A stretch of DNA of 64,000 nucleotides from the NCBI GenBank assembly GCA_944385095.1, contig CALWVS010000003.1:1-64000 (forward strand), written 5' to 3'. Made by a program: the position numbers and the translations under genes. This document shows positions 43,057 to 51,878 of this stretch, in pieces; positions within the stretch are counted from its first letter, which is position 1, and every line of letters begins with the position of its first letter. The notes below the pieces were generated by a model. It saw only the letters and a list, made by a program, of their open reading frames with translations. It was not told the DNA's origin and did not search any database. The DNA comes from an uncultured Oscillospiraceae bacterium (GTDB lineage Bacteria > Bacillota > Clostridia > Oscillospirales > Oscillospiraceae).

Positions 43057-43968
43057 ATGAAAAAGTTTGCTTGTCTTGGTCTTTCTATGGTGATGGCTCT
43101 GGGTCTGATGACTGGCTGTGGTAATTCCAATGGTACCACTGGCAGCGCAACAGAGGACGAGAGTGCTACAGGCAGCACTTCCAGTACAGGCAGTACAACC
43201 AGCCAGAGCACAACAACCACTGGTGGCAATCTGACTGGCACCGTAAATACTGCTGGCTCCACTTCCATGAAGGATGTTGTAGCAGTACTGACTGAGTGCT
43301 TTGCCGAGATTGAGCCAGGGGTCACCATTAACTATACTGGTTCTGGTTCCGGTGCAGGTGTTGAGGGTGCATTGACTGGCACCTGTGATATTGGTCTTGC
43401 TTCTCGTGCTCTGAATGATGAGGAGAAGGCCGGCGGTGCAGTAGAGCATGTAGTTGCTCTGGACGGTGTGGCCATTGTGGTGAACACTGCCAACGCAGTG
43501 GAAGATTTGACAGTGGACCAGATTGCCCAGATTTTCAAGGGTGAGATTACCAACTGGTCTGAGCTGGGTGGCGCTGATGGTGAGATTGCCGTGTTTGGTC
43601 GTGAGGCTGGCTCCGGCACCCGTGGTGCCTTTGAGGAGATTGTAGGTGTGGTAGATTCCTGTGCTTACACCAATGAATATTCCTCCACAGGCGATGTGAT
43701 TGGCAATGTTGCCTCCAACCCCAATGCCATTGGATACGCTTCCCTGTCTGCTGTGGGTGATACAGTAAAAGCTGTGAAGGTGAACGGTGTAACTCCTTCT
43801 GAAGAAACTGTGAAGGATGGTACTTATGAGATTCAGCGTCCCTTTGTGATGGTAACAAAAGAGGGAACCGAGCTGTCTGAAGCTGCTCAGGCTTTCCTGG
43901 ACTTTGCGCTGAGTGCTGACAGTGCTGAGTTTATCTCTGCCGCTGGTGCAGTGTCCCCCAATGCTTAA
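43057..43968 (+). CDS. pstS: Phosphate-binding lipoprotein PstS
   Basis: This is a 303-residue lipoprotein with signal peptide and lipobox LMTGC (Cys21), a Ser/Thr/Gly linker of about 35 residues, then a PstS fold beginning with GTVNTAGSTSMKDVVAVLTE. The phosphate-binding elements are visible: AGSTSM, YTGSGSGAGVEGA and the later GREAGSGTRGAFEE. The start ATG at 43057 lies eight bases after AAGGAG; the ATG two codons earlier is too close. It is first in the pst operon, behind Pho-box-like repeats. Confidence 0.96.
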   Translation: MKKFACLGLSMVMALGLMTGCGNSNGTTGSATEDESATGSTSSTGSTTSQSTTTTGGNLTGTVNTAGSTSMKDVVAVLTECFAEIEPGVTINYTGSGSGAGVEGALTGTCDIGLASRALNDEEKAGGAVEHVVALDGVAIVVNTANAVEDLTVDQIAQIFKGEITNWSELGGADGEIAVFGREAGSGTRGAFEEIVGVVDSCAYTNEYSSTGDVIGNVASNPNAIGYASLSAVGDTVKAVKVNGVTPSEETVKDGTYEIQRPFVMVTKEGTELSEAAQAFLDFALSADSAEFISAAGAVSPNA

Positions 43969-43996
43969 TCCTGAATCCCCGAACGATTGATGGTGG

Positions 43997-44095
43997 GCAG
44001 GTCCCTGCTTTGACAGGGACCTGCTTCCCAAGCAATCCTCAGTTGACAAAGGGCTGTGGCTCTTTGGTGGCACAATCTTTTGTCAGCTGAGGATT
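43997..44095 (+). promoter_or_regulatory. Two large hairpins in the pstS-pstC gap
   Basis: The first pairs GCAGGTCCCTG (43997-44007) with CAGGGACCTGC (44014-44024). The second pairs AATCCTCAG and GACAAA with TTTGTC and CTGAGGATT (44034-44095). Neither has a T run. They probably protect the pstS message, or attenuate read-through, so that PstS outnumbers the permease. Confidence 0.6.
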
Positions 44096-44106
44096 CAGAA
44101 GTTTCA

Positions 44107-45045
44107 ATGAATAAAAAGGTTGGTTGTGGAAACATGAATGAGACAATGACAGCACCAAAAACTGGTGCAAGGAAAGCAAAAGAAGCGGTAGAGGGCTTGA
44201 TGAAGGGAATCTTCATGGTGTGTGGCTTTATTGCCATTGCCTTTGTTCTTTTGATTACAGTTTATCTGATTATTTCTGGTTTGCCTGCCATCCGTGAAGT
44301 TGGGCTGATTGACTTCCTGTTTGGCACACGTTGGGACTCTGCCAATCAGACAGACCCAGCCTATGGAATTTTACCCTTTATTCTGACCTCCATCTATGGT
44401 ACGGCTGGAGCCATTGTGATTGGTGTTCCCATTGGCTTTCTGACAGCTGTATTTCTGGCAAAGGTGGCACCCCAGCCCGTTGCGGCTGTCATCCGTCCGG
44501 CAGTGGATTTGCTGGCAGGTATCCCTTCTGTGGTGTATGGTCTTGTGGGTATGATGGTGTTGGTGCCCTGGATTCGCACCACTTTTGATGTGCCCGCTGG
44601 CGACAGTCTGCTGGCTGCCATTGTGGTGCTGGCTGTGATGATTCTTCCCTCTATTATCTCTGTATCTGAGACCGCTCTGAAAGCAGTTCCCAAAGAGTAT
44701 GAGGAGGCAAGTCTGGCACTGGGTGCAACAGAGTTGGAGACCTATTTCCGTGTGACTGCTCCTGCTGCCAAAAGCGGAATTGCCGCTGCGGTGGTGCTGG
44801 GTGTGGGTCGTGCCATTGGTGAGGCAATGGCAATTCTGATGGTAGCAGGCAATGTGGCAAACATGCCTTCCCTTCTGTCCAGTGTCAAATTCCTGACCAC
44901 TGCCATTGCAGGTGAAATGAGTTATGCTGCGGTAGGCAGTTTGCAGAGAAATGCACTTTATTCCATTGGTCTTGTGCTGTTCCTGTTTATTATGTGTATC
45001 AATGTGTTCCTGAACGTGTTCCTGAAGCGGAACAAGGAGGGGTAA
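44107..45045 (+). CDS. pstC: Phosphate ABC transporter permease PstC
   Basis: This 312-residue permease has six membrane segments and the phosphate-type BPD_transp_1 domain (YGTAGAIVIGVPIGFLTAVF; DLLAGIPSVVYGLVGM; ALGATELETYF). The start is uncertain. ATG at 44107 is used here. ATG at 44134 (MNETMTAPK) is a good alternative, since neither has a strong ribosome site and the upstream hairpin ends at 44095. It forms the phosphate channel with PstA, which starts three bases after its stop. Confidence 0.93.
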   Translation: MNKKVGCGNMNETMTAPKTGARKAKEAVEGLMKGIFMVCGFIAIAFVLLITVYLIISGLPAIREVGLIDFLFGTRWDSANQTDPAYGILPFILTSIYGTAGAIVIGVPIGFLTAVFLAKVAPQPVAAVIRPAVDLLAGIPSVVYGLVGMMVLVPWIRTTFDVPAGDSLLAAIVVLAVMILPSIISVSETALKAVPKEYEEASLALGATELETYFRVTAPAAKSGIAAAVVLGVGRAIGEAMAILMVAGNVANMPSLLSSVKFLTTAIAGEMSYAAVGSLQRNALYSIGLVLFLFIMCINVFLNVFLKRNKEG

Positions 45046-45048
45046 AGG

Positions 45049-45954
45049 ATGACAAAGGTGATGAATACAATGGTTGCAAAACCAACAGCAGTGAAGTATA
45101 GTAAACTCTCCACCCAGCGAAAGGCATATGAATGGGTAATGCGGTCCCTGCTCTATCTGGCAGCGGCACTGACCACATTGTTGTTGCTCTTTCTGATGGG
45201 CTACATTCTGGTACAGGGATTGCCCAACCTGAGTTGGGAGTTTCTGACCACACAGGAGAGTGTGTTGAAAGGGACCTATGGTATTTTACCAGCGATTCAA
45301 AATACAGTCTATGTAGTGCTTGCTACTTTGTTCATTGTGCTGCCCCTTGGTGTAGGAGCTGCCATCTATCTGACAGAGTATGCCACCAATCATAAACTGG
45401 TCACTGCCATTGAGTTTGCCACTGAGACCCTGTCTGGTATTCCTTCTATTCTGTATGCACTGGTTGGTATGCTGGTATTTTGTCAGGTGCTGGGATTGGG
45501 CACTACTTTGCTGGCAGGTTCTCTTACTCTGGTGATTATGACATTGCCTACCATCATTCGCACCACACAGGAATCCTTGAAAACCGTACCTCAGGGCTAT
45601 CGGGAAGGTGCACTGGGTCTGGGTGCTGGCAAGTGGCATATGATTCGTACCATTGTGTTGCCCAACTCCATTGATGGTATTGTAACTGGTTGCATTCTTG
45701 CCATTGGACGTATTGTGGGAGAATCCGCTGTTTTGATGTTTACCGCTGGCATGAGCCACACTTTGCAGGACTTTGGTAGTCTGGAAGGACTGCTGAGAAG
45801 TTCTGGCGGTACCTTAACCGTTGCCTTGTATGCCTATGCAAAGGAAAGTGCAAAGTTTGAACTGGCGTTTTCTGTGGCAGTGGTACTGCTGGTGATTACC
45901 TTCTGTATCAATCTGGCAGCCAAGCTGGTTGGTCAGAAACTGAGAAAGAAATAA
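45049..45954 (+). CDS. pstA: Phosphate ABC transporter permease PstA
   Basis: This 301-residue permease partner of PstC has six membrane segments and the same core pattern ([56 protein letters not shown]). The ATG at 45049 follows AAGGAGGGG at a normal distance. The gene is packed between pstC (3-base gap) and pstB. Confidence 0.95.
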   Translation: MTKVMNTMVAKPTAVKYSKLSTQRKAYEWVMRSLLYLAAALTTLLLLFLMGYILVQGLPNLSWEFLTTQESVLKGTYGILPAIQNTVYVVLATLFIVLPLGVGAAIYLTEYATNHKLVTAIEFATETLSGIPSILYALVGMLVFCQVLGLGTTLLAGSLTLVIMTLPTIIRTTQESLKTVPQGYREGALGLGAGKWHMIRTIVLPNSIDGIVTGCILAIGRIVGESAVLMFTAGMSHTLQDFGSLEGLLRSSGGTLTVALYAYAKESAKFELAFSVAVVLLVITFCINLAAKLVGQKLRKK

Positions 45955-45968
45955 GGAGTCTTTTGAAG

Positions 45969-46724
45969 ATGAGTACAGTATTAAAAGCAGAGCATCTCAA
46001 CCTCTACTATGGCGAGAATCACGCTTTGAAGGATATTAACATTGAACTGCCAGAACATGAAATTACTGCACTGATTGGTCCCTCTGGCTGTGGTAAATCC
46101 ACATTTTTGAGAACGATTAACCGGATGAATGACCTGATTCCCAGTGTTCGTATAGAAGGTTCTCTCCTGTATCATGGTGAGGACATCTACGCACCCAATC
46201 AGGATGTGACAGATTTAAGAAAGCGGATTGGTATGGTGTTCCAGAAACCCAATCCCTTCCCCATGTCCATCTATGACAATGTGGCATATGGTCCCCGTAC
46301 CCACGGTATCCGTAACAAAGTGAAACTGGATGAACTGGTGGAGGAATCTCTCCGTGCGGCAGCCATCTGGGATGAGGTAAAGGACCGACTGAAGAAATCT
46401 GCACTGGGTCTTTCCGGCGGTCAGCAACAGAGATTGTGTATTGCCCGTGCGCTGGCTGTGAAGCCAGATGTACTGTTGATGGATGAATCCACATCCGCTT
46501 TGGACCCCATTTCTACCAGTAAAATTGAGGACCTTGCAGTGGAGCTGAAAAAGGACTATACTATCGTTATGGTGACCCATAACATGCAGCAGGCTGCTCG
46601 TATTTCAGATAAGACAGCGTTCTTCCTGTTAGGTGAGCTGATTGAGTTCAATGATACCGAGCAAATCTTCTCCACACCACAGAATCCAAAGACAGAGGAT
46701 TACATCACGGGGAGGTTTGGATAA
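45969..46724 (+). CDS. pstB: Phosphate ABC transporter ATPase PstB
   Basis: This 251-residue ABC ATPase has Walker [13 protein letters not shown], signature [15 protein letters not shown] and Walker [14 protein letters not shown]. The PstB-specific segment [19 protein letters not shown] is present. The ATG at 45969 is chosen because AAGGAG is ten bases upstream; a TTG at 45963 would be too close. Its stop codon shares a base with the phoU start (TAATG), indicating coupling. Confidence 0.96.
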   Translation: MSTVLKAEHLNLYYGENHALKDINIELPEHEITALIGPSGCGKSTFLRTINRMNDLIPSVRIEGSLLYHGEDIYAPNQDVTDLRKRIGMVFQKPNPFPMSIYDNVAYGPRTHGIRNKVKLDELVEESLRAAAIWDEVKDRLKKSALGLSGGQQQRLCIARALAVKPDVLLMDESTSALDPISTSKIEDLAVELKKDYTIVMVTHNMQQAARISDKTAFFLLGELIEFNDTEQIFSTPQNPKTEDYITGRFG

Positions 46725-47362
46725 TGAGAGATCGGTTTAATGAACAACTGGAACAGCTCAATGTAGAGCTGATTAAAATGGGTGCTCTGTGTGAGGAGGC
46801 AATTTCTGCCGCTGCCAAGGCACTGCTGGAAAATGATGCAAAGCTGCGGGAAACTGCCTATGCAGTGGAGCGTGAAATTGACCAGAGCGAGCGTGATATT
46901 GAAAATCTATGCATGAAAATGTTGTTGCAGCAGCAGCCAGTGGCAAGAGACCTGCGTGCCATTTCAGCTGCATTGAAAATGATTTCTGATATGGAGAGAA
47001 TTGGAGATCAGGCGGCAGATATTGCAGAGATTACCAAAGACATTGGGGAAAATTCTGTCACAGGGCGGATTCCGCTTGCTGAGATGGCAAGAGGTGCCAT
47101 TGGTATGGTGACAGACAGTGTAGAGTCCTTTGTACGGAAGGATTTAGAGCTTGCAAAGCAGGTCATCAGCAAAGATGATGAAATTGACGCTCTGTTTGAT
47201 GAAATTAAGCGTGAATTGATTGAGCTGATTGGCAAGGGGGATAGCGGCGAAGTGTGTATTGACCTGATGATGATTGCCAAGTATTTTGAGAGAATCGGCG
47301 ACCATGCAGTCAATGTAGCGGAGTGGGTAGAATTTTCCATGACAGGTCAGCATAAACAATAA
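46724..47362 (+). CDS. phoU: Phosphate regulon regulator PhoU
   Basis: This 212-residue all-helical protein has two PhoU repeats. The metal-binding motifs (ISDMERIGDQAADIAE and YFERIGDHAVNVAEW) are both intact. PhoU links PstSCAB activity to the PhoR sensor kinase and lowers Pi uptake in excess. The start overlaps the pstB stop by one base. It is followed by phoP and phoR on the same strand, so the transporter and its control circuit are in one run. Confidence 0.96.
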   Translation: MRDRFNEQLEQLNVELIKMGALCEEAISAAAKALLENDAKLRETAYAVEREIDQSERDIENLCMKMLLQQQPVARDLRAISAALKMISDMERIGDQAADIAEITKDIGENSVTGRIPLAEMARGAIGMVTDSVESFVRKDLELAKQVISKDDEIDALFDEIKRELIELIGKGDSGEVCIDLMMIAKYFERIGDHAVNVAEWVEFSMTGQHKQ

Positions 47363-47426
47363 GATGGACAAATGGCAGGGACAGACGGGAAACCGCTGTC
47401 CCATGCTTTGCTAAGGAGTGAAACCC

Positions 47427-48104
47427 ATGATTTATATTTTGGAGGATGATGCCAGCATCCGAAAGCTGGTGGTGTATACATTACAAAGTCAGGGCATGGA
47501 GGCAGAGGGGTTTGAAAAACCATCTCAATTTTGGGAGGCAATGGAGAAAAAACGCCCAGATTTGGTGCTGTTGGATATTATGCTGCCAGAGGAAGATGGA
47601 ATTCAGGTGCTCAAGCGCATTCGCACCATGCCCAATACCAAAACCTTGCCTGTGATTATGCTGACTGCCAGAGGGACAGAGTATGACAAAGTTCTGGGTT
47701 TAGACCAGGGGGCAGATGACTATGTGGCAAAGCCATTTGGAATGATGGAACTGATGGCCCGTGTGCGTACTGCACTGCGTCATGGGGGACAGCAGGAGCA
47801 GGGGGACAAAACCTATACTGTGGGGGAACTGTTTGTTGACCCTGCCAAACATATTGTCCGAGAGGGAGAACGGGAAGTCACTCTGACCCTGAAAGAATTT
47901 CAGGTACTTTGTCTTTTGCTGGAGCGGGCTGGCACTGTCTTTACCAGAGACCAACTGCTCAATACCATTTGGGGTTATGAGTTTGATGGAGCAAGTCGTA
48001 CAGTTGATGTACATATCCGCACCTTGCGCCAGAAGCTGGGCAAGGCTGGGGACTGTATTGAGACGGTGCGAGGAATTGGCTATAAAATCAATGGGGACAT
48101 ATAG
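47427..48104 (+). CDS. phoP: OmpR-family response regulator PhoP (PhoB-type)
   Basis: This 225-residue regulator has a receiver domain with the phospho-acceptor Asp50 (LVLLDIMLPEEDG), acidic pair Glu6-Asp7-Asp8 and Lys in DDYVAKPFG. The C-terminal winged helix has LTLKEFQVLCLLLERAG and RTVDVHIRTLRQKLG. The ATG at 47427 has AAGGAG eight bases upstream; the in-frame GTG at 47418 overlaps that site. The position after phoU and before a PhoR-like kinase identifies it as the phosphate-starvation regulator. It probably binds the repeats in front of pstS. Confidence 0.93.
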   Translation: MIYILEDDASIRKLVVYTLQSQGMEAEGFEKPSQFWEAMEKKRPDLVLLDIMLPEEDGIQVLKRIRTMPNTKTLPVIMLTARGTEYDKVLGLDQGADDYVAKPFGMMELMARVRTALRHGGQQEQGDKTYTVGELFVDPAKHIVREGEREVTLTLKEFQVLCLLLERAGTVFTRDQLLNTIWGYEFDGASRTVDVHIRTLRQKLGKAGDCIETVRGIGYKINGDI

Positions 48105-48131
48105 CACATATGCAGTAGTGGAGACAGAACA

Positions 48132-49778
48132 ATGACAGTAAAATTAGTTCGCAACTCAATGGTAGTGGCAATTTCCGTGATGGTGCTGTCGATAGGGCTA
48201 TTTCTCGGTATGCTGTACCAATATTTTACAGATAAATTGATGGACGAATTGAAAACAGAAGTTACGCTGGTAGCCCAGGGGGTGGAGCTACAGGGGCAGG
48301 ATTATCTGAATGGGCTACAGACAGAAAACCGTATCACTTGGGTGGATGGAGATGGCACTGTGTTGTATGACAGTGTGGCAGATGCTTCTACCATGGAAAG
48401 CCATGCAGACCGTGAGGAAATCAAAGAGGCAATGACGGTGAAATCAGGTACAGCACAGCGGTACTCCACCACACTTTCAGAACAGACGTTATACGCCACC
48501 AAACGGCTCAGTGATGGCAGTGTCATCCGTATGGCCAGTGGGCAGCATACAGTGGGATTACTGTTGCTGTCTATGGCACAGCCCATCCTGATTATTTTGC
48601 TCATTGCCCTGCTGATTTGTGTGGGACTGGCAACCCAGATGTCCCAACGGCTGATGCAGCCTATTTTGGATTTGGATTTGGAACATCCGGAAAACTGTGA
48701 GACATACGATGAACTGGTGCCTCTGTTGGGGCGTATGAGACGGCAAAATGATACCATACAGAGACAAATCAATTTACTGCGCCAACGCCAGCAGGAATTT
48801 TCTGCATTAACCGAAAATATGTCTGAAGGATTCCTACTACTGGATAAAAAAGGGCATGTACTGTCCTACAATGCAGGTGCACTGCGGCTGTTGGGAGCCC
48901 AAAAGCCAGAGGGAGAAGTGAATGCACTGGTTTTAAACCGCAGTGAGCAGTTTCGTGGGGCAGTGGAGGACCTTCTACATGGGCAAAAAAGCCAGCGTTG
49001 TATTGAGTTAGGTGGAAGATACTGCAATATTTTGGTGAATCCTGTGTTAGAAGATGGAGAGTTGACAGGCGGTGTGATGGTGCTGCTGGATGTGACAGAG
49101 CAGGAACAGCGGGAGGAACTGCGGCGGGAGTTTACTGCCAATGTCTCTCATGAACTGAAAACACCGCTGACTTCCATTTCAGGTATTGCAGAAATTATGA
49201 AAAGTGGCATGGTCAAGCCAGAAGATATCCAAGGCTTTGCAGCAGATATTTATCAGGAGGCACAGAGACTCATTGCACTGGTAGAAGATATTTTGCGTCT
49301 CTCCCAACTGGATGAGGGTGTTGTGAATTTGGAGCGGGAGCCTGTGGAACTGCTGAGTTTGGCAAACGAAGTGGTTCGGAGACTGGATACAACGGCAAAA
49401 AAACGGAATATCACACTGACTGCAACAGGGGTATCTGCCCAGATACAGGGTGTGCGTCGGGTACTGGATGAGATGATTTATAACCTGTGTGACAATGCCA
49501 TCAAATACAATCGGGATGGTGGACGTGTGACCATCACAGTAGAGAAAACAGAAAAAGGAATTTGTCTCTCTGTGGCTGATACTGGAATTGGCATTGCACC
49601 AGAGGAGCAAAACAGAGTGTTTGAGCGGTTCTACCGTGTGGATAAGAGCCACTCCAAAGAAATTGGCGGCACAGGATTGGGGCTTTCCATTGTCAAGCAT
49701 GGGGCAATGCTCCATGAGGCACAAATTCAAGTGAACAGTCAGGAAAATCAGGGTACCACCATTTCTATTTTATTTTAA
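48132..49778 (+). CDS. phoR: Sensor histidine kinase PhoR
   Basis: This 548-residue membrane kinase has a first membrane segment at about residues 9-31, an extracytoplasmic sensor region of about 110 residues and a second segment at about 143-165. A PAS domain follows (FSALTENMSEGFLLLDKKG), then HisKA with phospho-His340 (FTANVSHELKTPL) and HATPase_c (NLCDNAIKYNRDGG; VADTGIGIAPEE; GGTGLGLSIVKH). The start ATG at 48132 lies 27 bases after phoP. It senses Pi status through PstSCAB-PhoU and phosphorylates PhoP. Confidence 0.93.
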   Translation: MTVKLVRNSMVVAISVMVLSIGLFLGMLYQYFTDKLMDELKTEVTLVAQGVELQGQDYLNGLQTENRITWVDGDGTVLYDSVADASTMESHADREEIKEAMTVKSGTAQRYSTTLSEQTLYATKRLSDGSVIRMASGQHTVGLLLLSMAQPILIILLIALLICVGLATQMSQRLMQPILDLDLEHPENCETYDELVPLLGRMRRQNDTIQRQINLLRQRQQEFSALTENMSEGFLLLDKKGHVLSYNAGALRLLGAQKPEGEVNALVLNRSEQFRGAVEDLLHGQKSQRCIELGGRYCNILVNPVLEDGELTGGVMVLLDVTEQEQREELRREFTANVSHELKTPLTSISGIAEIMKSGMVKPEDIQGFAADIYQEAQRLIALVEDILRLSQLDEGVVNLEREPVELLSLANEVVRRLDTTAKKRNITLTATGVSAQIQGVRRVLDEMIYNLCDNAIKYNRDGGRVTITVEKTEKGICLSVADTGIGIAPEEQNRVFERFYRVDKSHSKEIGGTGLGLSIVKHGAMLHEAQIQVNSQENQGTTISILF

Positions 49779-49846
49779 AAAAGCGGGAACCTTTTCAGTT
49801 CTGGTACGTCTATAGAGGTACAACACCGAAAAGGAGAATTTTATTT

Positions 49847-50365
49847 ATGAAGCGAATTGGTTCTATTTTGATGGCAGCTGTTTTGTCAGTTGGTCTGTTG
49901 GCAGGTTGTGGAGCATCCTCCAACGGGAATACAGACAAAACCCCAGAGGAGTGGACTTCCTTGTATTCCACTGCCATTACAGAAAATGGTGGGGAAATGG
50001 TGGAGTATAACCCTGTGATGACTGAAGTGGATGAGGAAGATGCACTGGATGCAATGGTACTGGAAACATTGGGGCTCACAGAGGAGGATATGACCGCCTA
50101 TGCCATCAGCCTTTCTATGATGAATACACAGGCTTATGGCATTGCTGCGGTGATGCCAGCAGAGGGCAAAGAGGAAACTGTGGTCACTGGGTTACAGACC
50201 TATATTGACCGCCAGAAGCAGTCTTTTGAGACCTACCTTCCTGACCAGAAAGAGCAGGCAGACAATGCAAAACTGGAGACTTTGAGCAATGGAACTGTTC
50301 TGCTTGTGATGTGTGAAGATCAGGACACTGTGTTTGAGAATATCAAGACAGCCATTGAGGGCTGA
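49847..50365 (+). CDS. DUF4358 family lipoprotein
   Basis: This 172-residue lipoprotein has the lipobox LLAGC (Cys21). The family pattern of DUF4358 is present: YAISLSMMNTQAYGIAAVMP, QTYIDRQKQSFETYLPDQ and LSNGTVLLVMCEDQDTVFENI. The function of the family is not known to me. It lies 69 bases after phoR. The gap can form a hairpin (CCTTTTC at 49790 with GAAAAGG at 49828) that includes its AAAAGGAG ribosome site. A terminator follows. Its position suggests it belongs to the phosphate response, but no independent evidence is visible. Confidence 0.85.
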   Translation: MKRIGSILMAAVLSVGLLAGCGASSNGNTDKTPEEWTSLYSTAITENGGEMVEYNPVMTEVDEEDALDAMVLETLGLTEEDMTAYAISLSMMNTQAYGIAAVMPAEGKEETVVTGLQTYIDRQKQSFETYLPDQKEQADNAKLETLSNGTVLLVMCEDQDTVFENIKTAIEG

Positions 50366-50391
50366 TTACACACAAACAGAAAACAGAATCA

Positions 50392-50432
50392 AAAATAGTC
50401 GCAGTTTGGATGAACTGCGGCTATTTTCTGTT
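50392..50432 (+). terminator. Terminator after the DUF4358 lipoprotein
   Basis: AAAATAGTCGCAGTT (50392-50406) pairs with AACTGCGGCTATTTT, then CTGTTTT. It ends the phosphate-region transcript. Confidence 0.88.
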
Positions 50433-50541
50433 TTATCCACTGGAATTTGGGTTTGTCCCCTTATGATGTGACAAGATGCCAGTTGTTTTGCAGAAGGTTT
50501 GATGCTATCCTTGTGACAGAGAGAAGATGAGGAGGAAAAGT

Positions 50542-51705
50542 ATGATTCAGTTATTGCTGGCAATCAGTTATATTGCCTTTATCAGTCTGGGGCTGCCAGA
50601 TGCACTGTTAGGGTCTGCCTGGCCCATGATGTATCAGGAGTTTTCTGTCCCTGTCTCCTATGCAGGGGGCATTTCCATGATTATTGCAGTGGGGACCATC
50701 ATATCCAGTTTGCAGAGTGACCGAGTGACAAGGCGATTTGGAACAGGAAAAGTGACAGCATTCAGTGTGTTACTCACAGCGATTGCCCTGTTTGGGTTTT
50801 CCATCAGCCACTCCTATTTTATGTTGTGTCTGTGGGCGATTCCCTACGGTTTTGGAGCAGGAAGTGTGGATGCCTCTTTAAATAACTATGTTGCACTGCA
50901 CTATGCCAGCAGACATATGAGCTGGCTCCACTGTATGTGGGGGGTGGGTGCGTCGATAGGACCCTATGTGATGGGCTATGTACTCTCCCATGGGCAAAAC
51001 TGGAGTGTAGGGTACTGCGTGATTGCTGGTTTCCAAATGATTTTAACAGTCATTTTATTTTTCAGTCTGCCACTGTGGAACAAGCAAAAGCAGTCCTGTG
51101 AAGTAAATTTGGATGCTTCCCATCAAGACAAGCCACTCTCCCTTCTACAACTCATCCGGATTCCTGGGGCAAAAGAGGTGATGGTGACTTTTTTCTGCTA
51201 TTGTGCCATTGAGCAGACCACAGGGCTATGGACCAGCAGTTATCTGGTACTATATCGTGGATTATCCACTGATACAGCCGCCAGTTTTGCCAGCCTGTTT
51301 TTCGTGGGTATTACAGTGGGCAGAGCGTTGAGTGGATTTTTGACTATGAAATTGAATGATACTCAAATGATACGGCTGGGACATAGTTTGATTTTGATTG
51401 GCATTTTGTGTCTGTTTTTGCCATTGGGTGAGGAAAGTGCCCTTGTTGGATTGGTTCTGGTTGGTCTAGGATGTGCCCCAATCTACCCCTCTATCATCCA
51501 CTCAACTCCGGTGCACTTTGGGGCAGACAAGTCTCAGGCAATGATTGGATTACAAATGGCGTCTGCCTATGTGGGTACCTGCCTCATGCCCCCTGTCTTT
51601 GGTGTCATTGCCAATCATATCAGTGTGGCTCTGTTACCACTCTATTTGTTGTTGATTTTGGCTCTCATGGCAGGGATGTATGAGCGATTACTAAAAAGAA
51701 CATAA
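50542..51705 (+). CDS. Major facilitator superfamily transporter
   Basis: This 387-residue protein has 12 hydrophobic segments and the MFS loop 2-3 motif as DRVTRRFGTGKVT. The N-terminus IAFISLGLPDALLGSAWP is common in FucP/YfkF-like MFS members that carry sugars or drugs. The ATG at 50542 has AGGAGG six to seven bases upstream, so the earlier ATG at 50527, which lies ahead of that site, is not used. It is flanked by terminators on both sides and is monocistronic. The substrate cannot be inferred. Confidence 0.9.
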   Translation: MIQLLLAISYIAFISLGLPDALLGSAWPMMYQEFSVPVSYAGGISMIIAVGTIISSLQSDRVTRRFGTGKVTAFSVLLTAIALFGFSISHSYFMLCLWAIPYGFGAGSVDASLNNYVALHYASRHMSWLHCMWGVGASIGPYVMGYVLSHGQNWSVGYCVIAGFQMILTVILFFSLPLWNKQKQSCEVNLDASHQDKPLSLLQLIRIPGAKEVMVTFFCYCAIEQTTGLWTSSYLVLYRGLSTDTAASFASLFFVGITVGRALSGFLTMKLNDTQMIRLGHSLILIGILCLFLPLGEESALVGLVLVGLGCAPIYPSIIHSTPVHFGADKSQAMIGLQMASAYVGTCLMPPVFGVIANHISVALLPLYLLLILALMAGMYERLLKRT

Positions 51706-51732
51706 ATACAGAAATTATCCCGTTTGTTATCA

Positions 51733-51771
51733 CACCAGACCGGTTCTATTTTGACAGGTCTGGTGGTTTTG
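51733..51771 (+). terminator. Terminator after the MFS gene
   Basis: CACCAGACC (51733-51741) pairs with GGTCTGGTG (51757-51765) and is followed by GTTTTG. Confidence 0.82.
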
Positions 51772-51878
51772 TACCATTGGGAAGAAGGATTTACCCCTAT
51801 ACTTTCCACACAAAATATGATAGAATGAATGGCTGAACAAAAGTATGATTTTTGAGAATTAAGGGGGTGGGTTGTGCT

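Noticed and set aside
42970-44073. 367-codon minus-strand frame opposite pstS
   Set aside because: pstS has a lipobox, the phosphate-binding motifs and a good ribosome site; the antisense frame shows only low-complexity Ser/Thr/Cys.
51830-51850. LexA (SOS) box in front of uvrB
   Set aside because: GAAC-N4-GTAT near 51835 matches only one half of the GAAC-N4-GTTC consensus; not enough to call.
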